A stretch of DNA of 64,000 nt from an uncultured Lachnospiraceae bacterium (lineage in GTDB: Bacteria; Bacillota; Clostridia; Lachnospirales; Lachnospiraceae), in NCBI GenBank assembly GCA_910577045.1, contig CAJTLB010000008.1, forward strand, positions 1 to 64,000, written 5' to 3'. A program made the position numbers and the translations under genes. Below the pieces are notes generated by a model, which saw only the letters and a list, made by a program, of their open reading frames with translations, was not told where the DNA came from and ran no database searches. Positions 8,180 to 18,500 of this stretch are shown piece after piece (the first letter of the stretch is position 1; every line of letters begins with the position of its first letter).

Positions 8180-9205
8180 CTATTCTTGTTTTTTTATTAG
8201 ATATTCCTGAATATAAGCAGAAGCTTCTTCCTCTGATAACCAAAATCTTTTTTTTAGTTCTTTTAAAATATTAGCAGCCCCCATTCCCATCTCATTTAAT
8301 AGAGCAATCATAGCAAAAATTCCTTCTTCTCTCCCTTCTTCCCTTCCTTCTTCCCTTCCCTCTTCTCTTCCTTCCATTCTTCCTTGTTCTTTATACAAAT
8401 CTTCTCTAGTGAGCATATCATAAATCATATTTGTGCCCTCCCTATTATTTAAAATTCTTTGCAAATATCCTTGTTTCTTATACCATAAGAGTATATCCCG
8501 AATTACCTTTTCCGCACGATTTGAAGTTATTGTATTTTTTTCCAACCTGCAAATACCTTTATATGTACCTACAAGCATAGCATATTGAATTAATTCATAT
8601 TCTAAAGTTCCAAATCGTTCTGGGACCTTATGGTTATCATAAAAATTTACTGCTTCCTCTTTTGTAATCCGCAGATCAAAACTATGGACAACCAATTCTA
8701 AATCAAAATTTTTTGTATTATTCCTGTTATATGATTTATAAGCATCCGAAAGACGCATATCTGAACTTATATCATTTTTTACTTGTTTTACTGGAACAAT
8801 TCCTGTTAAAAAATTATAACACTTTATTTCTGGTAGATGGATCAACTTATCACTATAAAGCAATGTTATTTCTGAAGCCTCACTTGTTTTAGGTACTTTT
8901 TTTGATTCTTTCATTTGTTTCATTTCCATCCGTGCTATATCTTGTAAGCCTTCTACAATATAAAGCAATAATCTAAATGGCATATTTGGACAGTTACTAG
9001 ATTGATGCTCCATAAAATAATAATATGTTTGGTTTAATAAAAAAGATAAATCATTTTCCCTACTTTCAAATATGGTAGATGTAATCATTTTTTTCTCAAT
9101 ATCAGATATCTCACAATCCATTCCAAGAAAAGATAATAAGTTTTGTATTCCTTCCAAACTCTGAAAAATTAACTTAAATGTCGTATCTGCAAATTTAAAG
9201 TCCAT
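8180..9205 (-). CDS. Rpn-family recombination-promoting nuclease / PD-(D/E)XK transposase-like protein
   Basis: 341 residues from ATG 9205 (RBS aaaggggg); the longer frame to 9457 only overlaps the fucosidase gene. The N-terminus DTTFKLIFQ and the core ENDLSFLLNQTYYYFMEHQSSNCPNMPFRLLLYI (about 50-83) fit the PD-(D/E)XK nuclease fold of Rpn/Transposase_31 proteins, with D52 and E66-x-Q68 as probable catalytic residues. The C-terminus carries the family's GREEGREEG charged repeat and an ALLNEMGMGAANILKELKKRFWLSEEEA helix pair. E. coli RpnA cleaves DNA and stimulates RecA-independent recombination. Whether this copy is active is unknown. Confidence 0.75.
   Translation of the reverse strand: MDFKFADTTFKLIFQSLEGIQNLLSFLGMDCEISDIEKKMITSTIFESRENDLSFLLNQTYYYFMEHQSSNCPNMPFRLLLYIVEGLQDIARMEMKQMKESKKVPKTSEASEITLLYSDKLIHLPEIKCYNFLTGIVPVKQVKNDISSDMRLSDAYKSYNRNNTKNFDLELVVHSFDLRITKEEAVNFYDNHKVPERFGTLEYELIQYAMLVGTYKGICRLEKNTITSNRAEKVIRDILLWYKKQGYLQRILNNREGTNMIYDMLTREDLYKEQGRMEGREEGREEGREEGREEGIFAMIALLNEMGMGAANILKELKKRFWLSEEEASAYIQEYLIKKQE
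8322..8381. repeat. 12-bp coding tandem repeat (REEG)
   Basis: Purine-rich 12-bp units encode four to five REEG repeats in the nuclease gene. Such runs can slip and alter length in frame. The same motif is usual in this protein family. Confidence 0.7.
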
Positions 9206-9222
9206 TTTATCCCCCTTTTCTC

Positions 9223-11589
9223 TTACTGAAAATCTTCTAATAAAATTTCCTTTTCCTCTCCTTTCTTTACATCCACACAACATTCTTTTCCTTGGTATTT
9301 TACTAAAACCTTTTTTTCTTGTTTCATTGTTAGCTCTGCTTTTACAAGTTTCCTTTCTTTCCATTCTACTTGGATTATTCCGCCACCCTTTACACAAATA
9401 CCGCAAATTCTCCCATTCTTCCATGTTTTTGGCAATGCAGGGAGCAAAACAATGCATGTTTCACTACTTTGGACTAACATCTCAATAATACCTGCTGCCG
9501 CCCCAAAATTTCCATCTATTTGAAATGGTGGATGCTTGTCAAATAGGTTTGGATATGTAGATTTCGCAAAAAGCTGAATTAAATTTTGGTATGCCTGTTC
9601 TCCATCCCATAATTTTGCATAATGGTTTAAAATCCATGCCCGGCTCCAACCAGTATGCCCTCCGCCATGTTCCAATCTTCTTTCTAATGTTTTTTTTGCT
9701 GCCTCTGCTAACTCAGGGGTTTCATCCACGCAAATCTGGCTAGATGGATGTAATCCATATAAATGTGAAATATGACGGTGCCCCTTATCTTTTTCTTCAT
9801 AATCTTCTGGCCATTCCATTAAATACCCTTTTTCTGATATTTGCATTGGATATAATTTTTCTTTTGCCATTTTTATTTTATTATCTAGCTCATCAGAAAT
9901 ACCAAGTATTTTTGCTGCCTGGTTACATTGCTCAAATAAATCCCTTAAAATCTGGTTATCCATTGTTACGCCAAACGTATTTGCGCCACTGTGCCCATTT
10001 TTTAAAATAAACGTATTTTCTGGTGACACAGATGGGCATGTTACTAAATATCCCTTATATTCCACCAAAAAATCTAAGAAAAATTCTGCAGCTTCCCTCA
10101 TAATAGGAAATACTGATTCTAAAAACTCTATATCTTGTGTGTATAGATAATGGGTCCATTGGTGGGTACATAGCCACGCCGCCCCCATTACCCAATAAGA
10201 ACCTGGGTTCCAATAATCTTGCACACAGCAATCTCCAAAAATATCTGTATTATGATGGGCTACAAACCCATGGCATCCATATAATTCTCTTGCTGCTTTT
10301 CTTCCATTTGGAAGCATTTTTTGTATTAAACTAAATAATGGCATATGGCACTCTGGAAGATTTGCACTTTCTGCTAACCAATAATTCATTTCTGTATTAA
10401 TATTAATAGTATATTTTGATTCCCAAGAAGGTTTTAATTCCTTATTCCATATTCCTTGTAGATTTGCTGGAAGATTCCCAGGACGGCTGCAAGAGATCAT
10501 TAAATATCTTCCATAATCCAAATAGATAGGCGCCAGCCCTGCTTCTTCCCCTATTTTTGCAAGCTCTAGGCGTTCGTCCGTTGGAATGCCTTTATATTTT
10601 TCTAGATCATCTAAAACCAGCTTTACTCTGCCAAATAATGATTGATAATCCTTTATATGGCATAACAATAATGCACTATAATTTTGTGCTAATAATATAT
10701 CCAACTTATTAGAAAGTTTTAATTGAAGCATATTTTGCATACAATTACTAAAACTTCTTTCATATTGTTCTGGTTCAGTTAATTCTTCTTCAAATTCCTC
10801 TTTCCTTATTATATAATGTTTCCATTCTTCCTCTTTTTCTTCTTTTGTATAATGATAGGTACAATCTGCACTAAATACTAATACCACTTCTGACGCATTA
10901 CAGACAACCAAATGCTCCCCTATTGTCTGTATACTGCCATCCACACTCATTGCTTTTATGGACATTGCATATTCAAAACCGCCTCTCCCAAGGTTCCCAT
11001 ACAAGCATAAGCCATTTTGCCCAATTTTATGTATTCCCTCATAGGAATTTTTACAACGATCCAGATTTACTGTAAAATTAAGTTCCCCTTCTTTTGAAGC
11101 TGTAAAGCGCATTATCATCGCATCTGCCGGATAAGAAAAAAAACTTTCCCTTGTATAAACAATCCCGTTAATTGTATAGCATATTTTAGAGACTGCCCTT
11201 TCTAAATCTAATTCCCTATAATAATTTGATGTTTCTTTTGTTATAGTATGTTCTAATCCATTCTCTGCTGGAGAATAAAATTGTATAAAAATATCCCCTA
11301 ACGTTTGATAAGACGGCATACTTTTAGGGCAGCCAGAAAAAGACCACTTCATAAGCTGCTCTGCTTCTTCTATTTTTCCATCAAATAATAGCTCTCTAAC
11401 CTTAGGCAAATTTTTCAAAGTATCTTCATTGTTCCTATTTTTTTTGCTTCCATACCAAATACTCTCTTCATTTACTTGTATCTGTTCTTTTTCAATCCCG
11501 CCATAAACCATTGCCCCCATCCTGCCATTGCCAAGCGGCAAGGCTTCTTCCCACTCTTTGGCAGGCTTATTATACCATAACTTGCTCAT
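9223..11589 (-). CDS. glycoside hydrolase family 95, alpha-L-fucosidase
   Basis: 788 residues from ATG 11589 (agagg 9 nt upstream; the ATG at 11595 is too close). N-terminal beta-domain (about 4-270) with KPAKEWEEALPLGNGRMGAMVYG; (alpha/alpha)6 catalytic barrel (about 290-710) with NLQGIWNKELKPSWESKYT, NINTEMNYW, PSVSPENTF and QIDGNFGAAAGI, which carry the Asn, Glu and Asp positions used by inverting 1,2-alpha-L-fucosidases; C-terminal beta-domain. No signal peptide, so it is cytoplasmic and would act on imported fucosylated oligosaccharides from mucin or milk. alpha-L-galactosidase activity is known in the same family. Confidence 0.9.
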   Translation of the reverse strand: MSKLWYNKPAKEWEEALPLGNGRMGAMVYGGIEKEQIQVNEESIWYGSKKNRNNEDTLKNLPKVRELLFDGKIEEAEQLMKWSFSGCPKSMPSYQTLGDIFIQFYSPAENGLEHTITKETSNYYRELDLERAVSKICYTINGIVYTRESFFSYPADAMIMRFTASKEGELNFTVNLDRCKNSYEGIHKIGQNGLCLYGNLGRGGFEYAMSIKAMSVDGSIQTIGEHLVVCNASEVVLVFSADCTYHYTKEEKEEEWKHYIIRKEEFEEELTEPEQYERSFSNCMQNMLQLKLSNKLDILLAQNYSALLLCHIKDYQSLFGRVKLVLDDLEKYKGIPTDERLELAKIGEEAGLAPIYLDYGRYLMISCSRPGNLPANLQGIWNKELKPSWESKYTININTEMNYWLAESANLPECHMPLFSLIQKMLPNGRKAARELYGCHGFVAHHNTDIFGDCCVQDYWNPGSYWVMGAAWLCTHQWTHYLYTQDIEFLESVFPIMREAAEFFLDFLVEYKGYLVTCPSVSPENTFILKNGHSGANTFGVTMDNQILRDLFEQCNQAAKILGISDELDNKIKMAKEKLYPMQISEKGYLMEWPEDYEEKDKGHRHISHLYGLHPSSQICVDETPELAEAAKKTLERRLEHGGGHTGWSRAWILNHYAKLWDGEQAYQNLIQLFAKSTYPNLFDKHPPFQIDGNFGAAAGIIEMLVQSSETCIVLLPALPKTWKNGRICGICVKGGGIIQVEWKERKLVKAELTMKQEKKVLVKYQGKECCVDVKKGEEKEILLEDFQ

Positions 11590-11622
11590 TCCCATTATCC
11601 TCTCTGCCTATTAAAATTAATG

Positions 11623-12099
11623 CTATACTTTCGGTTTTCTCTTCCCTGTAAATTCTTTTGAAACAATTTTATATATACAAATCGTCTTTATATGGGCTTC
11701 TTGGAATTCTACTCGTTTTCCAGCTTGTTGGTAATACATTAATGACAATGCCTTACATTTTTCTTGGACATTATCTAAAAATTCTACTTTTCCATATCCA
11801 ATTACACTAGAATAATAATATCCTGACTTACATGGGACATCTGCATAAATGGGTTCCCCTTCCATTGATATTTCAAAGCATACATTTGGGTTCTTTTTTA
11901 AAATATTTATTTTTTTCCCATCTTTTGCACTGTGAAAGACTAATTCCAACGTACCATCCTCTAAAATCTGATACCCATAACTTAAAGGCACTACATAAGG
12001 TTTTTCATTATCTACCATAGCTACATGGCAAGTTTTACATTGCTTAAGAATCTCCTCTATCTGGTTCTTATCTGTTACTTCTCTGTCTTTCCTTCTCAT
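11623..12099 (-). CDS. pyridoxamine 5'-phosphate oxidase-like flavoprotein (NimA type)
   Basis: 158 residues forming a split-barrel FMN-binding protein. Typical features are the opening MRRKDREVTDKNQIEEIL, CKTCHVAMVDNEKPYVVPLSYGY, the FHSAKDGKKINILKKNPNVCFEI stretch (flavin phosphate contacts) and YYYSSVIGYGKVEFLD. This matches the subgroup containing NimA nitroimidazole reductases. Its natural substrate is unknown. It stands first in a probable operon with GH95 and the Rpn-like gene (27 nt to the next start). RBS GGAGGGA is only 3 nt from the ATG. Confidence 0.85.
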   Translation of the reverse strand: MRRKDREVTDKNQIEEILKQCKTCHVAMVDNEKPYVVPLSYGYQILEDGTLELVFHSAKDGKKINILKKNPNVCFEISMEGEPIYADVPCKSGYYYSSVIGYGKVEFLDNVQEKCKALSLMYYQQAGKRVEFQEAHIKTICIYKIVSKEFTGKRKPKV

Positions 12100-12194
12100 A
12101 CATTCCCTCCGTTTTTCTTTGATATAATTATTATAACATTTCTATACTAAATTACAATGGACTTTATTCCTCTGCTACCTTCGTCCTGTTCTGC

Positions 12195-12223
12195 TTGACG
12201 CGCCCTAATTGTTGTATTATAAT
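12195..12223 (+). promoter_or_regulatory. promoter of MATE gene
   Basis: TTGACG (12195-12200), 17-nt spacer, TATAAT (12218-12223), about 50 nt before the chosen start. Confidence 0.75.
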
Positions 12224-12273
12224 CAGATAATATGTAACTTATCATTCCTCCCATGACAAAGGAGATTTTGCTT

Positions 12274-13632
12274 ATGGATAATACACAAAAAATTCAATTA
12301 TTTGAAAAAGACCCTATTGCAAAAGCTGTTATGACAATGGCAATTCCTACTATTATTAGTTCTTTAGTTATGGTTATTTATAACCTGGCAGATACCTATT
12401 TTGTTGGAATGTTAAACGATCCCATACAAAATGCTGCTGTCACTCTTGCCGCCCCAGTCCTTCTTGCCTTTAATGCTGTAAATAACTTGTTTGGTGTCGG
12501 CAGTTCCAGTATGATGAGCCGTGCACTGGGTAAAAAAGAATATGATATGGTCCGCCGCAGTTCTGCATTTGGTTTTTATTGTTCCTTACTATGTGGCATT
12601 CTTTTTTCTCTTGGGTATACTATTTTCCAACATCCATTAATCTTTGTTTTAGGGGCTGATAAAGAAACTTATGCTGCTACTGCAGAATATTTAAAATGGA
12701 CTGTTACATGTGGCGCTGCACCTGCTATCTTAAATGTTGTACTTGCTTACTTAGTACGTTCCGAAGGATCATCCCTCCATGCTAGCGTAGGGACAATGAG
12801 TGGCTGCTTATTAAATATCATATTAGACCCAATCTTTATTATGCCATGGGGGTTAAACCTTGGTGCTGCAGGGGCTGGGCTTGCCACATTTCTTTCTAAC
12901 TGTGTTGCATGCCTGTATTTCTTTATCTTATTATTTATTAAACGAAAAAATACGTATGTCTGTGTCAACCCTGCTATGCTTAGTTTTAAAAAAGCTATCC
13001 TTATTGGAGTATGTGGTGTTGGAATCCCAGCGGCTATCCAAAACCTCCTTAATGTTACTGGCATGACAGTACTTAATAACTTTACTTCTTCTTTTGGTTC
13101 TGATGCCGTGGCAGCAATGGGTATTGCCCAAAAAATCAATATGGTTCCCCTATATTTTTCCTTAGGGCTTTCACAAGGGCTTATGCCGCTTATTAGTTAC
13201 AATTATGCCAGTGGGAATATTGATCGGATGAAAAAAGCGTTGCTTTTTGCTACTAAAATTTCTTTGGCATTTATGTTTACTGTTTCTATAGGTTATTATT
13301 TTGGGGCTGGCTTCCTAACTAGGCTATTTATGAAAAATGAAACCATTGTAGCCTATGGCAGCCGTTTTTTACAAGGGCTTTGTTTAACACTTCCATTTTT
13401 ATGTATGGATTTTCTTGCCGTTGGCGTTTTCCAAGCTTGTGGCTTAGGGAAAAAAGCATTTATTTTTGCTATTTTAAGAAAAATTATATTAGAAATCCCA
13501 GCATTATATATTTGGAATTCTATTATGCCTCTCTATGGATTAGCCTATGCACAGCCAACAGCAGAAGTTGTCCTTTCTATTGCCGCTGTTATTGTACTTT
13601 ACCAGCTATTCCATAAATTAGAACATAAATAA
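12274..13632 (+). CDS. MATE family efflux transporter
   Basis: 452 residues with 12 predicted membrane helices in two pseudo-repeats, a Na+ or H+-coupled exporter of drugs or metabolites. Start set at ATG 12274 because aaaggag sits 9 nt upstream; the ATG at 12253 has no RBS. The N-terminal segment MAIPTIISSLVMVIYNLADTYFVGMLND and the second half GIPAAIQNLLNVTGMTVLNNF/MGIAQKINMVPLYFSLGLSQGLMPLISYN are typical of the DinF/NorM-like MATE group of Clostridia. It stands alone between a promoter and a long hairpin. Substrate cannot be inferred. Confidence 0.93.
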   Translation: MDNTQKIQLFEKDPIAKAVMTMAIPTIISSLVMVIYNLADTYFVGMLNDPIQNAAVTLAAPVLLAFNAVNNLFGVGSSSMMSRALGKKEYDMVRRSSAFGFYCSLLCGILFSLGYTIFQHPLIFVLGADKETYAATAEYLKWTVTCGAAPAILNVVLAYLVRSEGSSLHASVGTMSGCLLNIILDPIFIMPWGLNLGAAGAGLATFLSNCVACLYFFILLFIKRKNTYVCVNPAMLSFKKAILIGVCGVGIPAAIQNLLNVTGMTVLNNFTSSFGSDAVAAMGIAQKINMVPLYFSLGLSQGLMPLISYNYASGNIDRMKKALLFATKISLAFMFTVSIGYYFGAGFLTRLFMKNETIVAYGSRFLQGLCLTLPFLCMDFLAVGVFQACGLGKKAFIFAILRKIILEIPALYIWNSIMPLYGLAYAQPTAEVVLSIAAVIVLYQLFHKLEHK

Positions 13633-13636
13633 GGGG

Positions 13637-13680
13637 TTAACCTCATTATAGGAATTCTTTTATTTCCATAATGAGGTTAA
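13637..13680. terminator. long hairpin between convergent genes
   Basis: Perfect 13-bp arms TTAACCTCATTAT (13637-13649) and ATAATGAGGTTAA (13668-13680). It follows the MATE stop and contains the last codons and stop of the convergent nucleotidyltransferase gene. No U-tract on either side, so it may stabilise 3' ends rather than terminate intrinsically. Confidence 0.55.
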
Positions 13681-14451
13681 ACAATTACGAAACACTTGGT
13701 TTAATGGTTCCCATTCTCTCTTCCTATCCTCTTTTTTTATTTCTAATTTTTCTTTTAATTCTGCCAAATTTTGCAGGATATATGTGTTTATGCTTTCTAT
13801 TTGCTCTCCTTTTTCCGCCTCTGTCATTTGTATTTTCTTATTACGCAATTGTTCTACGCTTTCTTTTAACTTATCTTCTAGTACAGCCTTTTCTAAATCG
13901 GAAAATAATACAGGCGGAGGGACTTGTTCTTTTTCTATCCATTTACATGCTAATATGGGCCTTAATACATAAAAATATTTTTTATACAATACCTTCTCTT
14001 CTTGTAAATATTCATAAAAATTCTTTTTTGCCGTAGCATAATAATGGTACATAGCTGATTTACAAGAAAAATATTTTTCTGATACTTGCCTTACTTGTTC
14101 CCATTCTGGAATAGAAGTATATATAATGGGCGAATTGCTCCATTCAAATACAGTTGCATTCGATTTATAAACATGTTGTAATGTCTTAGATAAGTCCCAT
14201 CCATTTATATCTAATATCTCATTTAACTCCCATTCTATAAAGTCTGGCTGTTCTTCTAAAGAAAGATAATGCTCCATTGGCCTTACATACACAAACCTTA
14301 CATCATAATCGCTATCTGGTGAAGCAAACCCCCATGCCCTGCTTCCTGATTCTACCGCATAAAGAATTTTTACGTTCTGTTTCTTTTCTATTTCATGCAA
14401 TTTACTTTGAATTACTTCTACTATTGCACTATCCAATTCTTTATATTTCAT
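13660..14451 (-). CDS. RlaP-like nucleotidyltransferase
   Basis: 263 residues from ATG 14451 (aaaggtgg upstream; overlaps the previous gene by 11 nt). The pol-beta-type nucleotidyltransferase signature is intact: ESGSRAWGFASPDSDYDVRFVYV gives the GS(x)nDxDxR motif with two metal-binding Asp. The following EWELNEILDINGWDLSKTLQHVYKSNATVFEW and a helical C-terminus match the family called RlaP (RNA repair-associated DNA polymerase beta-like, COG3541/PF10127). It is paired with a diverged paralogue just upstream. Substrate unknown; nucleotidylation of an RNA end is the family hypothesis. Confidence 0.75.
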   Translation of the reverse strand: MKYKELDSAIVEVIQSKLHEIEKKQNVKILYAVESGSRAWGFASPDSDYDVRFVYVRPMEHYLSLEEQPDFIEWELNEILDINGWDLSKTLQHVYKSNATVFEWSNSPIIYTSIPEWEQVRQVSEKYFSCKSAMYHYYATAKKNFYEYLQEEKVLYKKYFYVLRPILACKWIEKEQVPPPVLFSDLEKAVLEDKLKESVEQLRNKKIQMTEAEKGEQIESINTYILQNLAELKEKLEIKKEDRKREWEPLNQVFRNCLTSLWK

Positions 14452-15469
14452 CTTTAACCACCTTTTCATTTACTTCCATTACCAAATCTTGTACGGCTTC
14501 TATATCTGGTTCATCTGGTAAAATAGTATGTTTTGCTGCATAGTCTAATTTCTTTTCATAATCAGTTACTATCTCATAAAACTCGCTCTGAAATGTCCCA
14601 TCTTCCTTTTGGTATTCTCCATTTCGAATTGCAAGTAAAAGTTTTTGTTCTTTTTGGCGGTAAGTACATACTTCCCCTTTTTCTAGAATATCAATTGCCA
14701 TCATAAATAACCTTACTAAGTGCATTGCATGTTTATTTAGGTGGTTATTATCTTTTTTCTTATTTCGTTTTCCAAGCTTGTCATAATCCTTTACTATATT
14801 ATTCATTTCATTCCAAATATTTTTATAGTCACGAAGTGGATAATGTGTTAATGTAATATCTGCAAAAATCTCTGTATCAAATTCTGGCTGTTTTGAAATA
14901 TCTGTATAAAGATGGATTGCCCCATTTTCAAATTTTTCATACCTACGTTTAAAATCATACATTGCATTTTTTACGGAATTAAAGATATGTTGTTCCTTTT
15001 CCTTTTGTGGGTACGAATCTCTTGCTAATGCGTTTTGCAGCCTACGGAGCTGCGCATCTGCATATCCGCCAAAAGACTGGATAGCACGTTTCGATAAAAA
15101 TAATTTTGTATGCCTTAATAATTCTTTCCCAATTGGATGGAGATATAAATAATGTTCTTTATTTAATCCCATTAATTCTAGCGTATTTGGATTACAGTCT
15201 AGCATTAGTTGAATTATTTTATAAAAAGAATAAATTGTAGTATCCGTATTATTATCCACATATTGTTCAAACTTTGTTAATCCAATTAAATCGGACTTTC
15301 TATTTAATGTTATCCCACGAATATCTATATCACTATTTTCATTATTTGTCCCATAGGAATAACTCCCTGCAAGCCCCAGGAGAATAATATATTTTCCCAG
15401 ATGGATATCTGTTTTTAAAAAATGGTATGTATCTGTTTCTATCATAGCCGAATAATCCATTTCTTCCAC
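14441..15469 (-). CDS. RlaP-like nucleotidyltransferase, second copy
   Basis: 342 residues. The active-site motif is GLAGSYSYGTNNENSDIDIRGI, again with two Asp in DxD. The continuation (GLTKFEQYVDNNTDTTIYSFYKIIQLMLDCNPNTLELMGL) parallels the downstream gene but the C-terminal helical region is longer and ends with DIEAVQDLVMEVNEKVV. No clear RBS beyond a weak gaag. The stop lies inside the next gene, so both proteins are probably made together, perhaps as a heteromer. No ligase, kinase or methyltransferase partner of a classical RNA-repair operon is adjacent; RtcB is 17 kb away. Confidence 0.72.
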   Translation of the reverse strand: MEEMDYSAMIETDTYHFLKTDIHLGKYIILLGLAGSYSYGTNNENSDIDIRGITLNRKSDLIGLTKFEQYVDNNTDTTIYSFYKIIQLMLDCNPNTLELMGLNKEHYLYLHPIGKELLRHTKLFLSKRAIQSFGGYADAQLRRLQNALARDSYPQKEKEQHIFNSVKNAMYDFKRRYEKFENGAIHLYTDISKQPEFDTEIFADITLTHYPLRDYKNIWNEMNNIVKDYDKLGKRNKKKDNNHLNKHAMHLVRLFMMAIDILEKGEVCTYRQKEQKLLLAIRNGEYQKEDGTFQSEFYEIVTDYEKKLDYAAKHTILPDEPDIEAVQDLVMEVNEKVVKDEI

Positions 15470-15513
15470 CGCCGTTCTTTCTTTGTATTATACAAAACGT
15501 TTCCCAAAACATA

Positions 15514-15545
15514 ACAGGGTACTGCGTAAGGCTGCAGTACCCTGT
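15514..15545 (-). terminator. terminator of nifJ
   Basis: 12-bp stem ACAGGGTACTGC/GCAGTACCCTGT with an 8-nt loop, about 20 nt after the nifJ stop, followed on minus by TTATGTTTTGG. Confidence 0.75.
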
Positions 15546-15566
15546 ATTTTACTTGATTTACCTAAA

Positions 15567-18500
15567 TTATTCTACATCATACAGTTTAGACAATTTTACT
15601 AAATATTCATATTTCTCTTTTGCACCATTTTCTGCCTTAGTAAACAATTCTGCTGCCCTTTCTGGATTAGAGCGTACTAAAGAACTGTAACGCACTTCAT
15701 TCTTAAGGAAATCCTGATAATTTGCGCTAGGGGCCTTAGAATCTAACTGGAATGGATTCTTCCCTTCTGCCTTAAGGCGAGGGTCAAACCGGAACAGATG
15801 CCAGTAACCAGCTAATACTGCATTTTTCTCTTCTGTCTGTGCTACTGTCATGCCGCCTTTAATCCCATGGTTAATACATGGCGCATATGCGATAATAATA
15901 GATGGGCCTGGATAACTTTCTGCCTCAGAAATTGCCTTAATACACTGGTTATAATCTGCGCCCATTGCTATCTGTGCTACATATACATATCCATAGCTCA
16001 TAGCTATTTGTGCTAAATCCTTTTTCTTTACTTCCTTACCGCCTGCAGCAAATTGTGCAATCGCGCCTGTTGGCGTAGATTTCGAAGACTGCCCGCCTGT
16101 ATTCGAATATACTTCTGTATCAAATACTAAAATATTGACATCCCTGCCACTTGCTAGTACATGGTCCACGCCGCCAAAACCAATATCATATGCCCAGCCG
16201 TCACCACCAAATATCCATTGGGACTTCTTAGAAAGCATATCCGCATCTTTTAAAATATCTTTTGCCTTTTCACATCCGCTTTCATTTACACTAGTTGTTA
16301 AAGCAGCAATTAATTTTGTTGTTGCTTCTCCATTTTCTGTTCCACATAAAAATGTATCCAAATAAGCATTACATGCTTCTTTTACATACTCTTTTTCTGT
16401 GGTATCCCTTAATTCTGTTACTTTATTTTGCAGGCCTTTCCTCATCGCATTTTGCGCAAGGAACATACCATAGCCAAACTCTGCATTATCTTCAAATAAA
16501 GAATTTGCCCAAGCAGGCCCTTTCCCTTCCTTATTCACAGTATATGGCGTAGAAGGAGAGGAATTTCCCCAAATAGAAGAACATCCCGTTGCATTAGCAA
16601 TATACATCCTATCCCCAAATAACTGTGTTACTAATTTAGCATAAGGAGTTTCCCCACAACCTGCACATGCGCCAGAGTACTCTAATAGTGGCTGTTTAAA
16701 CTGGCTTCCTTTTACTGTGGTTGTTTTAAATTTATCTAATACTTCCTGCTTTATTGGAAGAGAACGACCATAATTGAAAATATCTTGTTCTTTTCTATTT
16801 TCTTCTAATGGATCTAATACCAACGCCTTATTTCCCTTCATACCTGGGCAAACATTTGCACAAGAACCACATCCTGTACAATCTAATGCAGAAATCGTTA
16901 CACCAAAATAATATCCTGGCATGCCTGTCATTGCTTTTAACTTCATATCAGAAGGAGCTTGGTTCTTTTCTTCCTCTGTCAATACTGCCGGGCGAATTAC
17001 TGCATGAGGGCATACATAAGAACAGAAATTACATTGGATACAATTCTCTGGAATCCACTTTGGAACATCTACCGCAATACCCCTCTTTTCAAATGCAGAT
17101 GCGCCAGATGGTGTTGATCCGTCTACATAATCCTTAAATGCAGATACAGGGAGTTTATTCCCTTCTTGTGCATTAATTGGGATCTGGATATTATTTACAA
17201 AATCTACTACATCCTGCCTATTCCCAGATGCTTTCATTGACATATCTTCATTCTTTGCATCTTTCCAACTTTCAGGAATCGTAATTTCTACCACATCTTG
17301 TATTCCTCTGTCAATTGCTTTATGGTTCATGGCAACTACAGCATCGCCCTTTCTTCCATACGTAGCAGTTGCTGCATCCTTCATATACTTTACAGCATCT
17401 TCTACTGGAATCACATTTGCAAGCTTAAAGAAAGCAGCCTGAAGCACGGTATTAATACGCCCGCCAAGCCCTATTTCTTTACCAATCTTAATACCATCAA
17501 TGGTATAGAACTTTATATTATGCTCTGCCATATACCGTTTTGCCTGTCCTGGAAGATGGGCCTCAAGCTGCTCCATATCCCAGCCGCAATTTAACAAAAA
17601 TGTCCCGCCATCTTTAATATCCTGAACCATATTGTACTTATGTACATAGGAAGGATTATGGCATGCTACAAAATTGGCTTTTGAAATCAAGTATGTGGAC
17701 TGAATCTTATTCTTGCCAAAACGCAAATGAGAAATGGTTACGCCGCCAGATTTCTTAGAATCATAATCAAAATATGCCTGTGCATACATGTCTGTATGAT
17801 CCCCAATAATCTTAATAGAATTCTTATTTGCGCCTACTGTCCCGTCTGCGCCAAGCCCCCAGAATTTACAGCTAATAGTAGATTCTGGTGTAGTATTTGG
17901 GTTCTTTCCAATTGGAAGGGACAAATTTGTTACATCATCTTCAATGCCTATTGTAAATTTCTTCTTTTCTGTATTTTCATATACTGCAATAATCTGCGCT
18001 GGGGTAGTATCTTTTGAGCCAAGCCCATAACGCCCAGAATATACTGGAATATCTTTAAACTCACTATCCTTTAAAGCAGCAACCACATCTAAATACAATG
18101 GCTCACCAAGGGCACCTGGTTCTTTTGTCCTATCCAATACAGAAATCTGCTTTACAGTAGAAGGAATTGCCTGTATTAAATGCTTTGCACTAAATGGCCT
18201 ATATAAACGGACTTTTATTACGCCAACTTTTTCGCCAGACTTCATTAAATAATCAATCGTTTCATCAATTGTTTCACATACAGATCCCATTGCAACAATC
18301 ACTTTTTCTGCATCTGGGGCACCATAATAATTAAATAATTTATAATCTGTGCCAATCTTTTTATTTACTTTATCCATACACTCTTCTACAATAGCAGGGA
18401 TTGCATCATAATATGGATTACATGCTTCCCTTGCTTGGAAGAAAATATCTGGGTTCTGTGCAGAACCTCTCTGGCATGGATGTTCTGGATTGAGCGCATG

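Noticed and set aside
9206..9457. 84-codon extension of the Rpn-like frame
   Set aside because: It overlaps the GH95 coding sequence in another frame; a strong RBS precedes ATG 9205.
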